Shown piece by piece: positions 1 through 7,226 of a stretch of 13,951 bases of DNA. The stretch covers positions 1 through 13,951 of the forward strand of contig CAZBQG010000109.1 of the NCBI GenBank assembly GCA_964493945.1, in the 5' to 3' direction. This DNA comes from CAZBQG01 sp964493945 (lineage in GTDB: Bacteria > Pseudomonadota > Alphaproteobacteria > Rhodospirillales > UBA2165). The notes under the pieces are model-generated. The model ran no database searches and was not told where the DNA came from. It worked only from the letters and a program-made list of their open reading frames with translations. Positions within the stretch are counted from its first letter, which is position 1. The number at the start of each line of letters is the position of its first letter. Made by a program: the position numbers and the translations under genes.

Positions 1-52
1 CGACAGAATCACAAACCACGCCCAAAAGCAATTCCTTCACACGCTCCTTCGC

Positions 53-88
53 GGGAGTGACGAGATGGGAGCGAGAGTGACGAGATGG
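53..88. repeat. Short tandem direct repeat downstream of the hydrolase gene
   Basis: The 14-mer GAGTGACGAGATGG occurs at 55-68 and again at 75-88, a period of 20 bases. Just before it, CTCC (44-47) and GGAG (54-57) can form a small hairpin around TTCGCG. The wording resembles the CCCGCGAA-type intergenic repeats found in many alphaproteobacterial genomes; that link is from memory, not a search. It lies 3' of the hydrolase on the minus strand, but no T-run follows on that strand, so I do not call it a terminator. Nothing else is recognisable in 1-95. Confidence 0.4.
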
Positions 89-95
89 AGCAGGG

Positions 96-962
96 CTAAA
101 CCGGGAAGTGGGTATCCAGCCAGCCCTTGTAGATATCGAGCGGCCTTGTATCTCCTTCGGCGGAAGCGAAATGATCGATGCCGGCGATCAAAATAAGCTC
201 GGTCGGCTGGCCCGCCCGGCGGAACATTTCCACCGATTGTTCCGTCGGCGTCACCGTATCATTGGCCGGATGGAACAATAATAATGGCCGGGGTGCGATA
301 TTGCCGACCACGTCATCGGCCTTGAAATCATACATGCTTTGCGCCGTCTCGGCCGGGAACTCGTCGGCCGCGCCGGTCGGCTGATGTTTGCGCAGATGTT
401 CGGGGATGGGCACGATGTCCCAGCGGGGCACCATCAGGCTTTCGCCGGTCCCCTGGCGGTGGCGTTTGCCTTCCGCCAGCATATTGGTAAATTTGGCCCA
501 GGCTTCTGGCGTCGGATGCTGGCCCCGGAATTTGCGCGCCCCGTCGCCCCAGCCGCCGGACGAAATAACCGCGGCCACCCGTTCATCCACACCGCCCGTA
601 TAGACCGCGACGGCGGCGCCGAAGCTGGTGCCTGAGAGCCCGACGCGCTCCCCGTCCACATGCTCGTGTTCCGCCAGCCAGGTCAGCGCGTTCTTGGTAT
701 CGGCGACCTGTTCCATGCAAATGACGCGCCTGGGCGTGCCTTCGCTTTCGCCGAGGCCCCGCATATCGAAGCGCAGCGTCACATAGCCCCAATTGCAGAA
801 CATCTCCGCCTGGTTTATGGAACCGGGCCTGTCCTTATTTCCGCCAAAGCCGTGCAAGACGATCATGCCCGGGCGCTTTTCACCTTTTTTCAGCCCGTCC
901 GGCACATGCACGATACCGGCCAGTTGCAGCCCGTCCGATTGGAATTTGACCGGCGTTTCCAT
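96..962 (-). CDS. Alpha/beta hydrolase (serine hydrolase, dienelactone hydrolase/peptidase-like)
   Basis: A 288-residue cytoplasmic alpha/beta hydrolase with no signal peptide; the substrate cannot be told from sequence. The visible family features are an oxyanion-type LHGFGG motif (residues 36-41), a nucleophile elbow GTSFG with Ser113, a candidate acid Asp235 in HPANDTVTP, and a candidate base His264 in GIDHF. Their order and spacing fit a complete catalytic triad, and the length suits a single-domain enzyme. The ATG start is preceded by GGGGAG about seven bases upstream. The gene is divergent from the Ldh2-family dehydrogenase. It ends in TAG, showing that amber is used as an ordinary stop in this genome. 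An esterase, a carboxymethylenebutenolidase-like enzyme or an aminopeptidase-like enzyme are all possible. Confidence 0.9.
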   Translation of the reverse strand: METPVKFQSDGLQLAGIVHVPDGLKKGEKRPGMIVLHGFGGNKDRPGSINQAEMFCNWGYVTLRFDMRGLGESEGTPRRVICMEQVADTKNALTWLAEHEHVDGERVGLSGTSFGAAVAVYTGGVDERVAAVISSGGWGDGARKFRGQHPTPEAWAKFTNMLAEGKRHRQGTGESLMVPRWDIVPIPEHLRKHQPTGAADEFPAETAQSMYDFKADDVVGNIAPRPLLLFHPANDTVTPTEQSVEMFRRAGQPTELILIAGIDHFASAEGDTRPLDIYKGWLDTHFPV

Positions 963-1016
963 ATTCTGTCTCCCCTCTGTCTCCCGGTGGCGTTAATTAT
1001 GCTCCCTATGCCCCCG

Positions 1017-1044
1017 AATTTAACGGCCCTACCCGGGTGTGCAA
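1017..1044 (-). promoter_or_regulatory. Possible sigma-70-type promoter for the hydrolase
   Basis: On the minus strand TTGCAC (1044-1039) and TAAATT (1022-1017) are separated by 16 bases, a fair match to -35/-10 elements, and lie about 55 bases upstream of the hydrolase ATG. The divergent gap 963-1116 must also hold the promoter of the plus-strand dehydrogenase, but I see no convincing pair there. An 8-bp palindrome TTGGCCAA sits at 1086-1093, close to the dehydrogenase start, and could be an operator or chance. Confidence 0.3.
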
Positions 1045-1116
1045 GCTGAAATGGTGGATTGCCCCCGCTCTCGCGTAATAGACTGTTGGCCAATCTGATT
1101 TTTGCGGTAAGGAAAA

Positions 1117-2178
1117 ATGAACGAAAATAATATTTTGATCGGCAAGGATATGCTGACCGGTTTCGCCCGGGATATTTTCAAGGCCGCCAGCGTCGACGAA
1201 GAGACCGCCCTGCTTTGGGCCAGGGTTCTGGTCTGGGCCAATCTGCGGGGCGTGGATTCCCATGGCGTACTGCGCATCCCCAGATATGTGCAAGGGCTGC
1301 AGATGGGCGAGATCAAAGCCAAGCCCGACATGCGCATCGAAGTGAGCGCCGGTGCCATGGCCCTGATCGAAGCCGATACGGCCCCCGGCCCCATGGCCAT
1401 GAGCTTCGCCATGGACCAGGCCATCAGCTTGGCCCATCAGACCCATATCGGCTGGTGCGTGGTGCGCGATATTACCCATGCTGGGGCCGTCGGGTTTTAT
1501 GCGCTCCAGGCCGTCGAGGCCGGCATGGTTGGCATCGTCATGACCGCCTCCCAACCCATGATGGCCTATGCCGGAAGCCGGGTGGCTGGAGTCTCTACCA
1601 ATCCCCTGGCCATCGCCGTACCGGGCGGTGCGCACCGTCCCTTATTGCTGGATATGTCGACGTCGACGGTGTCCAACGGAAAAATCCTGAGGGCCAAGGA
1701 TGCGGGCGAGCCAGTCCCCGAAGGCTGGGGCATCACCGCCGATGGCCAGCCGACCATCGATCCCAATCTGGTGAAGACCCTGTTGCCCCTGGGTGGCGCC
1801 AAGGGATCGGGCCTGTCGGTGATGATCGAATGCCTGGCCAGCCTGTTTTGCGCCAATCCGCTGATAGAGCCGGTCCACCGCACTGGAAAACCATTGTCCG
1901 GGCGGCGTCTCAACGGGGTGGCCATCGCCGTCGATGTGGTCGCCTTCGGAGATTTGGATGCGTTCGGCGCTCAGGTGGATGCTCTGGCCGCCGCCCTGAC
2001 CGCCTTGCCCAAGGCGGAAGGGGTGGAGCAGATTTTTGCGCCCGGCGAGAGGGGCGATAGCGTCCTGGCCGAACGGGAAGAGGGCGGCATTCCCCTTCCC
2101 GCGGGTACCTGGAGCCGCCTGGGTAAGGTGGCGGGGGAACTGGGCATTGCTTTGCCGGCTGGGATTTCTGGGAGTTAA
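1117..2178 (+). CDS. Ldh2-family malate/L-lactate-type NAD(P)-dependent dehydrogenase
   Basis: A 353-residue cytoplasmic oxidoreductase of the Ldh2/MDH2 family, which includes malate, lactate, ureidoglycolate and sulfolactate dehydrogenases and is unrelated to the classical Rossmann-fold LDH/MDH. Seen in the sequence: the family signature VDSHGVLRIPRY (His49), a second conserved histidine, His121, in DITHAGAVGFY, the STNPLAIAVP loop and the GGAKGSGL segment. In many members the second motif is SNHFGA; here DITHAG is closer to the ureidoglycolate-type branch, so the substrate is uncertain. The ATG follows AAGGAA by about five bases. The stop is two bases from the start of the Crp-type gene, which suggests co-transcription and possibly former control by that regulator. 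Length is normal and no lesion is seen. Confidence 0.88.
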   Translation: MNENNILIGKDMLTGFARDIFKAASVDEETALLWARVLVWANLRGVDSHGVLRIPRYVQGLQMGEIKAKPDMRIEVSAGAMALIEADTAPGPMAMSFAMDQAISLAHQTHIGWCVVRDITHAGAVGFYALQAVEAGMVGIVMTASQPMMAYAGSRVAGVSTNPLAIAVPGGAHRPLLLDMSTSTVSNGKILRAKDAGEPVPEGWGITADGQPTIDPNLVKTLLPLGGAKGSGLSVMIECLASLFCANPLIEPVHRTGKPLSGRRLNGVAIAVDVVAFGDLDAFGAQVDALAAALTALPKAEGVEQIFAPGERGDSVLAEREEGGIPLPAGTWSRLGKVAGELGIALPAGISGS

Positions 2179-2180
2179 GA

Positions 2181-2878
2181 GTGGCCGCGCCGAAAATACA
2201 TGATTTGTCCAATATCACCGTGCTCCAGTCCTTGAGCGCGGAAGAAAGGCGCGATTTCGAAAAATCCTGCCGCTGGCGGCGCTTCGAGGAAGGCGAGCAG
2301 ATCATCGATCAGGAAAGCGAAGAGAGCGATGTGTATTTTCTGGCCAGCGGCCGGGTGCGGGTGGTCAATTTCACCCTGTAGGGCCGGGAGGTAGCCATCG
2401 AGGATCTGGAGGAGGGTGCCTATTTCGGCGAGTTGGCCGCCCTCGATGGAAGGCCGCACTCATCCAGCGTCATCGCCTTCGCAGCCTCCGATATCGCCAA
2501 AATGGCTCCGGCGAGGTTCCTGAAAGTGGTGCAGATGTATCCGGGAGTGGCGCTGGAAATCATGGTCAATCTGGCCGGCATGGTGCGCAATTCCACCGAA
2601 AGGATCATCGATCTCAGCACCCTTGGTGCCAACAACAGGGTCCATGCAGAGCTTCTGCGCCGGGCCAAGGTGGATGGGGTGGAGGAAAACGGGGTCATAA
2701 GTCTCTCCCCCGTTCCGGTCCATTCGGACATGGCTAGCCGGGCCGGAGCCACCCGTGAAACCGTCGCCTGGGTGCTTAATGATCTGGCCCGGGGGGGATC
2801 GTCAAGCGGGGCAAGGACGAGCTGGTGATCGCCGATATGGAAAGTCTGGAAGAAATGGTTGAAGAGGTACGCGGTTGA
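2181..2878 (+). pseudogene. Crp/Fnr-family transcriptional regulator, broken by an amber stop and a frameshift
   Basis: Rejoined, this reads as a full-length Crp/Fnr protein of about 232 residues. An N-terminal cyclic-nucleotide-binding-type beta barrel is shown by SDVYFLASGRVRVV and then EEGAYFGELAALDGRP. A dimerisation helix and a C-terminal winged HTH follow (VHSDMASRAGATRETVAWVL). Two lesions break it. TAG at 2379-2381 follows NFTL, and the same frame continues with GREVAIED. At the G7 run 2791-2797 one G appears to be missing; eight G restore GGIVKRGKDELV and a stop at 2876-2878. The GTG start has GGAG six bases upstream and lies two bases after the dehydrogenase stop. Known members bind promoters as dimers in response to a ligand or redox state. 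If the lesions are real the product is a 66-residue fragment without a DNA-binding domain. The ligand cannot be predicted. Confidence 0.85.
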
Positions 2879-2982
2879 GTCCCGTGGCCATGAAAATCCC
2901 GCTGGCCTAAGCCATGCTATTGCCTTTATGATCATTCTATATTACGGGATTAAGATAAAAGCTGATCCATTGAGGGCGCGAC

Positions 2983-3348
2983 ATAGCCAAAACCATACTT
3001 ATCGTCGAAGACAATGAATTGAACATGAAATTGTTCAACGACCTTTTGCAGGCCAATGGCTATGGCACCTTACAGGCCATAGATGGGGACGAGGCACTGG
3101 CCATGGCCGGCGAACACCATCCCGATCTGATTCTAATGGATATTCAGCTTCCCAAGATTTCCGGCCTGGAAGTGGCGAAAATGATCAAGGCCAATAAGGA
3201 AATGGAAGATATTCCGATCATCGTGGTTACCGCCTTCGCCATGAAGGGGGATGAGGAAAAAATCAGGGAAGGTGGTTGCGACGGCTATATCGCCAAACCC
3301 ATCTCGATCCCCGTTTTCCTGGAGACCGTTTCGGGCTTTCTAGACTGA
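2983..3348 (+). CDS. divK: DivK-type single-domain response regulator with an ATA start
   Basis: A stand-alone receiver domain of 121 residues, very like Caulobacter DivK, which relays phosphate signals from DivJ/PleC-type kinases to cell-cycle and polarity control. Counting from the ATA at 2983, the acidic pocket is Glu9-Asp10 (LIVEDNELN), the phosphoacceptor is Asp53 (LILMDIQLP), the switch threonine is Thr83 (VVTAFAMKGDEE) and the conserved lysine is Lys105 (IAKPIS). These positions fit the family exactly. An in-frame TGA lies at 2971 and there is no ATG, GTG or TTG before the receiver begins. The ATA stands where Met1 belongs, six bases after TGAGGG. The next usable start, TTG at 3019, would delete Glu9-Asp10. 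Either ATA initiates, or an ATG was mutated or misread. The upstream gap (2879-2982) is AT-rich, with TATATT at 2938-2943 but no clear -35. Confidence 0.85.
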   Translation: MAKTILIVEDNELNMKLFNDLLQANGYGTLQAIDGDEALAMAGEHHPDLILMDIQLPKISGLEVAKMIKANKEMEDIPIIVVTAFAMKGDEEKIREGGCDGYIAKPISIPVFLETVSGFLD

Positions 3349-3516
3349 TTATTTAATTTTAGTTTCCTTGAACAGGACGTGCTTGCGCGCGACCGGGTCA
3401 TATTTGCGGAATTCCAGCTTTTCGGTCTGGGTCCGGGTGTTCTTTTTGGTGGTGTAATAAAAGCCCGTATCCGCCGTACTTTCCAGCTTGATCAGGATGG
3501 TGTTGGTTTTTGCCAT
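3349..3516 (-). CDS. rpmG: 50S ribosomal protein L33
   Basis: A 55-residue basic protein beginning MAKTNTILIKLEST and ending KETKIK, a clear L33 of the cysteine-free (zinc-independent) type: no CxxC pairs are present. It belongs to the large ribosomal subunit near the E site. The motif GFYYTTKKNTR is the family core. The start is ATG at 3516, with only a weak GGA ahead of it. Its stop codon complement (3349-3351) directly abuts the divK stop (3346-3348), so the genes converge with no intergenic base. A sigma-70-like promoter lies about 55 bases upstream. Confidence 0.95.
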   Translation of the reverse strand: MAKTNTILIKLESTADTGFYYTTKKNTRTQTEKLEFRKYDPVARKHVLFKETKIK

Positions 3517-3570
3517 ATCATCTGTCCATATTCTATGTGCCGGGCCGGCATCGGTGGCGTCTGGCGGCGC

Positions 3571-3598
3571 ACCATAGCGTCCCGGGGGCCGAAGTCAA
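3571..3598 (-). promoter_or_regulatory. Probable sigma-70 promoter of rpmG
   Basis: On the minus strand TTGACT (3598-3593) and TATGGT (3576-3571) are separated by 16 bases. The TTGAC core followed by a GC-rich spacer is typical of alphaproteobacterial housekeeping promoters. It lies in the 102-base gap between the S41 peptidase stop and the rpmG start and would give a leader of about 45 to 50 bases. Confidence 0.5.
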
Positions 3599-3618
3599 GA
3601 AACATTGATTATGCCCGT

Positions 3619-5181
3619 TTACGAGCCGTCCGCCTTTTGCACCGGCGACAGGGCGATAATCTGGCGATAGAGCTCTTGGTTGCCCAGCAACAAATCGGCC
3701 ACATCCAGATCGAGCCGGGGGTGGGTGAATTTGGTCGGGCAGGCGGCCCGCAATTTGCGCCGCTGTTCGGCGTTGCCGTCCCATCTGGCGCGCCATTCAT
3801 GGGCCCGGATCTGGAACTCATCGGCATGATCAAGCAAGGTGTTCACCAAGTCCTTAGCCCCTGGGGTTTCGTTCGACGTGCAGACCGATGGCGGCACACC
3901 TAACCCATGGAGAAAATATCCGGACGGGGTCACGAAGCGCGACCAGGTGAGGGTGAGTTCTCCGTCATTGGGCAGGCGAGCGACGGTCTGCACCGTGCCC
4001 TTGCCATATGAGGATGATCCGATGATCACGGCGCGGCGCTGATCTTGCAAGGCGGCGGCGACGATCTCGGCGGCCGAGGCGGATTTTCCGTCAACCAGAA
4101 CGGCGATGGGCAGGCCCCTGGCAATATCGTTTTCTCTCGCCTCATATTCCCGCCCGCTATCGGGATGGCGCCCCCGGGTCGACACGATGCGGCCCTTGGT
4201 CAGGAATAAATCCGAAACGCGCACCGCCTGGCTTAACAACCCTCCCGGATTGCCCCGCAAATCCAGCAAAATACCCGTCGCATCCCTGGGCATGGTGCGG
4301 CGCGCTTTTCTTATTTTTTTGACGATCTGAAAAGCGGTGCTCCGGTTGAAGCCCGTAATCCGCAAATGAAGGATGCCGCCCCGGTTGCGGAGCGCCACCG
4401 TGGGCAACAGAATGCGGGCCCGTTTGAAGGTGAAGGCAAGTTCACGGGCGACGCCTGGACGTTCAATTGTAAGCGAAATCATACTGCCGATGGCGCCCCG
4501 CAACCGGCCACGGACGGCCCTGGCCTCCATGTCGCCGATGGGTGTTCCCTGCACCTGGGTGATTGTGTCGCCTTTCCGGATACCCGCCCCGGCGGCCGGC
4601 GATTCGGCGAACACCCTGGACACCCTGGCCCCGGTCGGACCCATGCGGAAGCGAAGCCCGATGCCGCCGAAACCGCTTCGCTTGGCCCGGTTATCGGTCG
4701 CCTTGCGGGCACTGGCATAGCGGGAAAAATTGTCCAACTGGGTAAACATGCCTTCGAAAACGGCCTTGAATATGCGGTCCTGCCCGGCAGCTTTCAGTTC
4801 CGGCGATACGCGGCGCCCGGAGATGAGAAATTTTACGGTCAGGTGGGCCCAGCCGGTAGTGTCCTCGGGATGGGGTGCGAGAAAGCTTTGCACCGGCCGC
4901 TCATTGACGTAGAGCGCCAGTTTGCGCCCCTGGCGCCGGATCTGGATGGCGCCATCGATGCCGCCCAGCCCGGCCATGCCTTCCAAGGCCAGAACCTCCA
5001 CCGGGATGGGTTCGATATAGCGCTCCGAAATCTGGCTCAGGCCTTTCTCAAAAGTGCGTTCGGCCAAATCCACGGGAAAGGCATCCACTACCGGGGCCGG
5101 CCTTTGGCCGGCGCAACCGGTAATGGCCAGGGCCAAAGCCACTAAACCAATTCTGGCGGCAAATTTTGAAAAGGCTCCCAA
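3619..5181 (-). CDS. S41-family C-terminal processing peptidase, predicted lipoprotein
   Basis: A 520-residue predicted envelope serine protease. Residues 1-23 form a lipoprotein signal with the lipobox AITGC (Cys23). Residues about 168-255 are a PDZ domain (GFGGIGLRF, then AGIRKGDTITQV). The S41 core has LDLRGNPGGLL near 307-316, the Ser-Lys dyad Ser369 (KSASAAEI) and Lys394 (SYGKGTVQ), and LHGLGVPPSV. The family usually trims or degrades periplasmic proteins after PDZ-assisted recognition. Between the first helix (to about residue 72) and the segment IFKAVFEGMFTQLD (137-150) lies an extra region of roughly 65 residues. Apart from the lipobox, the only cysteines I see are 434 and 481, a possible disulfide. 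The start is TTG: an in-frame TGA lies two codons upstream, leaving no other choice. It follows rnr by 74 bases on the same strand. Confidence 0.88.
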   Translation of the reverse strand: MGAFSKFAARIGLVALALAITGCAGQRPAPVVDAFPVDLAERTFEKGLSQISERYIEPIPVEVLALEGMAGLGGIDGAIQIRRQGRKLALYVNERPVQSFLAPHPEDTTGWAHLTVKFLISGRRVSPELKAAGQDRIFKAVFEGMFTQLDNFSRYASARKATDNRAKRSGFGGIGLRFRMGPTGARVSRVFAESPAAGAGIRKGDTITQVQGTPIGDMEARAVRGRLRGAIGSMISLTIERPGVARELAFTFKRARILLPTVALRNRGGILHLRITGFNRSTAFQIVKKIRKARRTMPRDATGILLDLRGNPGGLLSQAVRVSDLFLTKGRIVSTRGRHPDSGREYEARENDIARGLPIAVLVDGKSASAAEIVAAALQDQRRAVIIGSSSYGKGTVQTVARLPNDGELTLTWSRFVTPSGYFLHGLGVPPSVCTSNETPGAKDLVNTLLDHADEFQIRAHEWRARWDGNAEQRRKLRAACPTKFTHPRLDLDVADLLLGNQELYRQIIALSPVQKADGS

Positions 5182-5190
5182 CCTTCAAAA

Positions 5191-5197
5191 TCCTCCC
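5191..5197 (-). promoter_or_regulatory. Strong Shine-Dalgarno site that fixes the TTG start of the S41 peptidase
   Basis: On the minus strand GGGAGGA lies nine bases upstream of the TTG at 5181-5179. An in-frame TGA at 5187-5185 rules out any start further upstream, and the signal peptide begins at once, so the TTG is well supported. Confidence 0.6.
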
Positions 5198-5220
5198 TCG
5201 GCGGTGATGTTTTTGCTCTC

Positions 5221-5236
5221 TAGTTTAGGGAAACTA
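5221..5236. repeat. Small perfect inverted repeat between rnr and the S41 gene
   Basis: TAGTTT-AGGG-AAACTA is a 6-bp perfect stem with a 4-base loop in the 74-base gap. It lacks a GC-rich stem and a following T-run on either strand, so it is not a standard intrinsic terminator. It could be a protein-binding site in front of the peptidase gene, or chance. Confidence 0.3.
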
Positions 5237-5255
5237 ACATATGTAACCCATTTCC

Positions 5256-7217
5256 TTAAGGATTACTTGACACCAAATCCAGGATCAGGCCGCCGGCGGC
5301 GGGGGAAACCTGGGCAATTCTCACCTCCAACCGGTCGCCCATGCGGAATTCCGAGCCAGAGCGTCCGGCCCGCAGGAGCCGGTTCCTTGCATCAAAACGA
5401 TACCGCCCGCCCGGCAGATGGCTCATGGGCAGCAATCCATCGGCCCCCATACCCGCCAGAGTCACAAACAGCCCGGCCCGGCTGACGCCCGAAACCCGGC
5501 CCTCCATGACGGCGCCCACCCGGTCGGCCAGCAAGGAGACGGCGATGCGGTCGAGAACCTCGCGCTCGGCCATCTGGGTGCTCCGCTCGGTCTCCGAGAG
5601 GGCGCCGGCGATTTCGTCCAGCTCATCGGCCCCAGCGGCCCGGCCCCCTTCGCCCAGCTCCAGCCCCGCGATCAGGGCGCGGTGGACCAGAAGATCGGCA
5701 TAACGCCGGATGGGCGAGGTGAAATGGGCATAGCTGGCCAGGGACAAGCCGAAATGTCCAAGGCGCTGGGGGCCGTAAGTGGCTACCGACTGGCTCCGCA
5801 AGATCATGTCATTGAGCAGCTCGCCCCCGGTTTCGTCCCGCGCCCGGGCCGTTTCCAAAATCCGGTTGAAATGGCGCGCCATCAATTGGCCGGAGCTTGG
5901 CAATTTAGACCCGGTGCCCGAAAGAAACTGGCGGAAAGCTTCCAGCTTGTCCGCCGGTGGTCCATCATGCAGCCGGTACATGCAGGCTAGATTTATCTGT
6001 TCCAGCGATTGTGCCGCCGCCACATTGGCGGCGATCATGAAGGCTTCGATCAGACGATGGGCCTCCAATTGGGGCCGTATCTCCAGGCTCCGGACCTGGC
6101 CTTCATCATCCAGCACGGCTTTTCTTTCGGAGGTGGTGATGGCCAGGGGCTGGCGCCTGTCGGCTTCCAGCTTCAGGGCTTCATGGGCGCCTTTCAGATT
6201 ATTGATGATCTCGGGGGCCAGGCCGGGGGCCTCATCCATCTCTACCTGATCATAGGTGAGGCGGGCGGCGGATCGCATGAGGCCCCGTTCGAACCGGTGG
6301 CGTAGTGCTTGACCCTCTCCGTCGATCCACAGATGAACGGCCATGCAGGGGCGGTCTTCGCCGGGTTTGAGGGAACACCAATGATTGGACAGCGCCTCCG
6401 GCAGCATGGGCAGAACCCGGCCCGGCAGATAGACCGAATTGCCCCGTTCCCGGGCCGTCTCGTCCAGCGCATCACCGGGGCGTACATACCAGGCGACATC
6501 GGCAATGGCGACAACCAAATGCCAGCCATCCTCTTCCGGCTCGGCCCAGACCGCATCATCAAAGTCCCTGGCATCCGCATCATCGATGGTAACCAGGGGC
6601 AGGTCCCGCAAATCCACCCGCCCAGGCAAATCAACCGGGCCGGCGGCTTCTGCTTGGGCCAGGGCGGGCTCTGAAAATTCATCTTTTAATTCATATTGGG
6701 CAATGACCATGGCGCAAAACCCAGGCGCCCCATCGCCCGGCCCCAGCCTCTCAATGATGTGTGCCTGATGCCCACTTCCGCTGCGGCCCTTATCGATTTC
6801 GGCGCGCACCAGATCGCCGGGTCCAGCCTTGACTTTGCCGCCATCGGCAACGGAATAGATCCTGCCGGCCCTTCTCTTCTCCGTATCATGCAGATGGCCC
6901 TGTTCATCCATTAGCGCCAGAAAGCTGGTGGGCCGGGTGGGGATGCGGCGCATGATGGTGGCGTGATAGCTGCCATCGTCAAGCTTGTTGAGGCGGGCCA
7001 GGATTTGATCGCCGGGCCCGGGGGCGGCCCCTTTGTGTTTTTCGCCAAGCAGATAAATAAGCGGCGGCGGCTGATCATGGGGCCATTTTTGTGGGGCGGC
7101 CAGCACATCGCCATTATCGTCGGTGCCCAGTACCTCGATCACCGTCACCGGCGGCAGGCACGATCCACCGCCTTGCCGGGCGCGCCGCCGGGAATTGCTT
7201 TTCCCTCGTTTGGCCAA
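5256..7217 (-). CDS. rnr: Ribonuclease R, N-terminally shortened
   Basis: A 653-residue RNB-family 3'-to-5' exoribonuclease that degrades structured RNA. After a short basic leader (MAKRGKSNSRRRAR), cold-shock/OB segments begin at LPPVTVIEV (residues 21-29). The RNB catalytic motif TIDDADARDFDDAV (210-223) keeps the four expected aspartates (212, 218, 220, 221). An S1 domain spans about 565-653. The N-terminal HTH region that normally precedes the first OB fold (some 80 residues) is absent, as is the basic C-terminal tail after S1. The start is uncertain: TTG at 7217 is the first possible codon after an in-frame TGA, and that TGA is the topA stop. No Shine-Dalgarno is visible, so translation may depend on coupling to topA. 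All catalytic parts are present, so it is probably active. Confidence 0.85.
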   Translation of the reverse strand: MAKRGKSNSRRRARQGGGSCLPPVTVIEVLGTDDNGDVLAAPQKWPHDQPPPLIYLLGEKHKGAAPGPGDQILARLNKLDDGSYHATIMRRIPTRPTSFLALMDEQGHLHDTEKRRAGRIYSVADGGKVKAGPGDLVRAEIDKGRSGSGHQAHIIERLGPGDGAPGFCAMVIAQYELKDEFSEPALAQAEAAGPVDLPGRVDLRDLPLVTIDDADARDFDDAVWAEPEEDGWHLVVAIADVAWYVRPGDALDETARERGNSVYLPGRVLPMLPEALSNHWCSLKPGEDRPCMAVHLWIDGEGQALRHRFERGLMRSAARLTYDQVEMDEAPGLAPEIINNLKGAHEALKLEADRRQPLAITTSERKAVLDDEGQVRSLEIRPQLEAHRLIEAFMIAANVAAAQSLEQINLACMYRLHDGPPADKLEAFRQFLSGTGSKLPSSGQLMARHFNRILETARARDETGGELLNDMILRSQSVATYGPQRLGHFGLSLASYAHFTSPIRRYADLLVHRALIAGLELGEGGRAAGADELDEIAGALSETERSTQMAEREVLDRIAVSLLADRVGAVMEGRVSGVSRAGLFVTLAGMGADGLLPMSHLPGGRYRFDARNRLLRAGRSGSEFRMGDRLEVRIAQVSPAAGGLILDLVSSNP

Positions 7218-7226
7218 TGGGAGGTT

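Noticed and set aside
1006..1635. Minus-strand open frame of 209 codons opposite the Ldh2 gene
   Set aside because: It is rich in Gly and His, as complement-strand artefacts often are, and would extend through the divergent promoter region.
2379..2381. Amber recoding (pyrrolysine or suppressor tRNA) as an explanation of the crp TAG
   Set aside because: The hydrolase ends in TAG in the same window, no other gene here has an internal TAG, and the regulator also carries an independent frameshift.
2791..2797. Programmed frameshifting at the G7 run
   Set aside because: The upstream TAG already ends translation, so a programmed shift further on would serve no purpose.
4366..5145. Long plus-strand open frame of 259 codons opposite the S41 peptidase gene
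   Set aside because: It lies wholly antisense to a gene with clear domains, and its composition is the complement of GC-rich coding sequence; it shows no recognisable domain.
5221..5236. Intrinsic terminator for rnr
   Set aside because: The stem is AT-rich with only 6 bp and no T-run follows on the minus strand.
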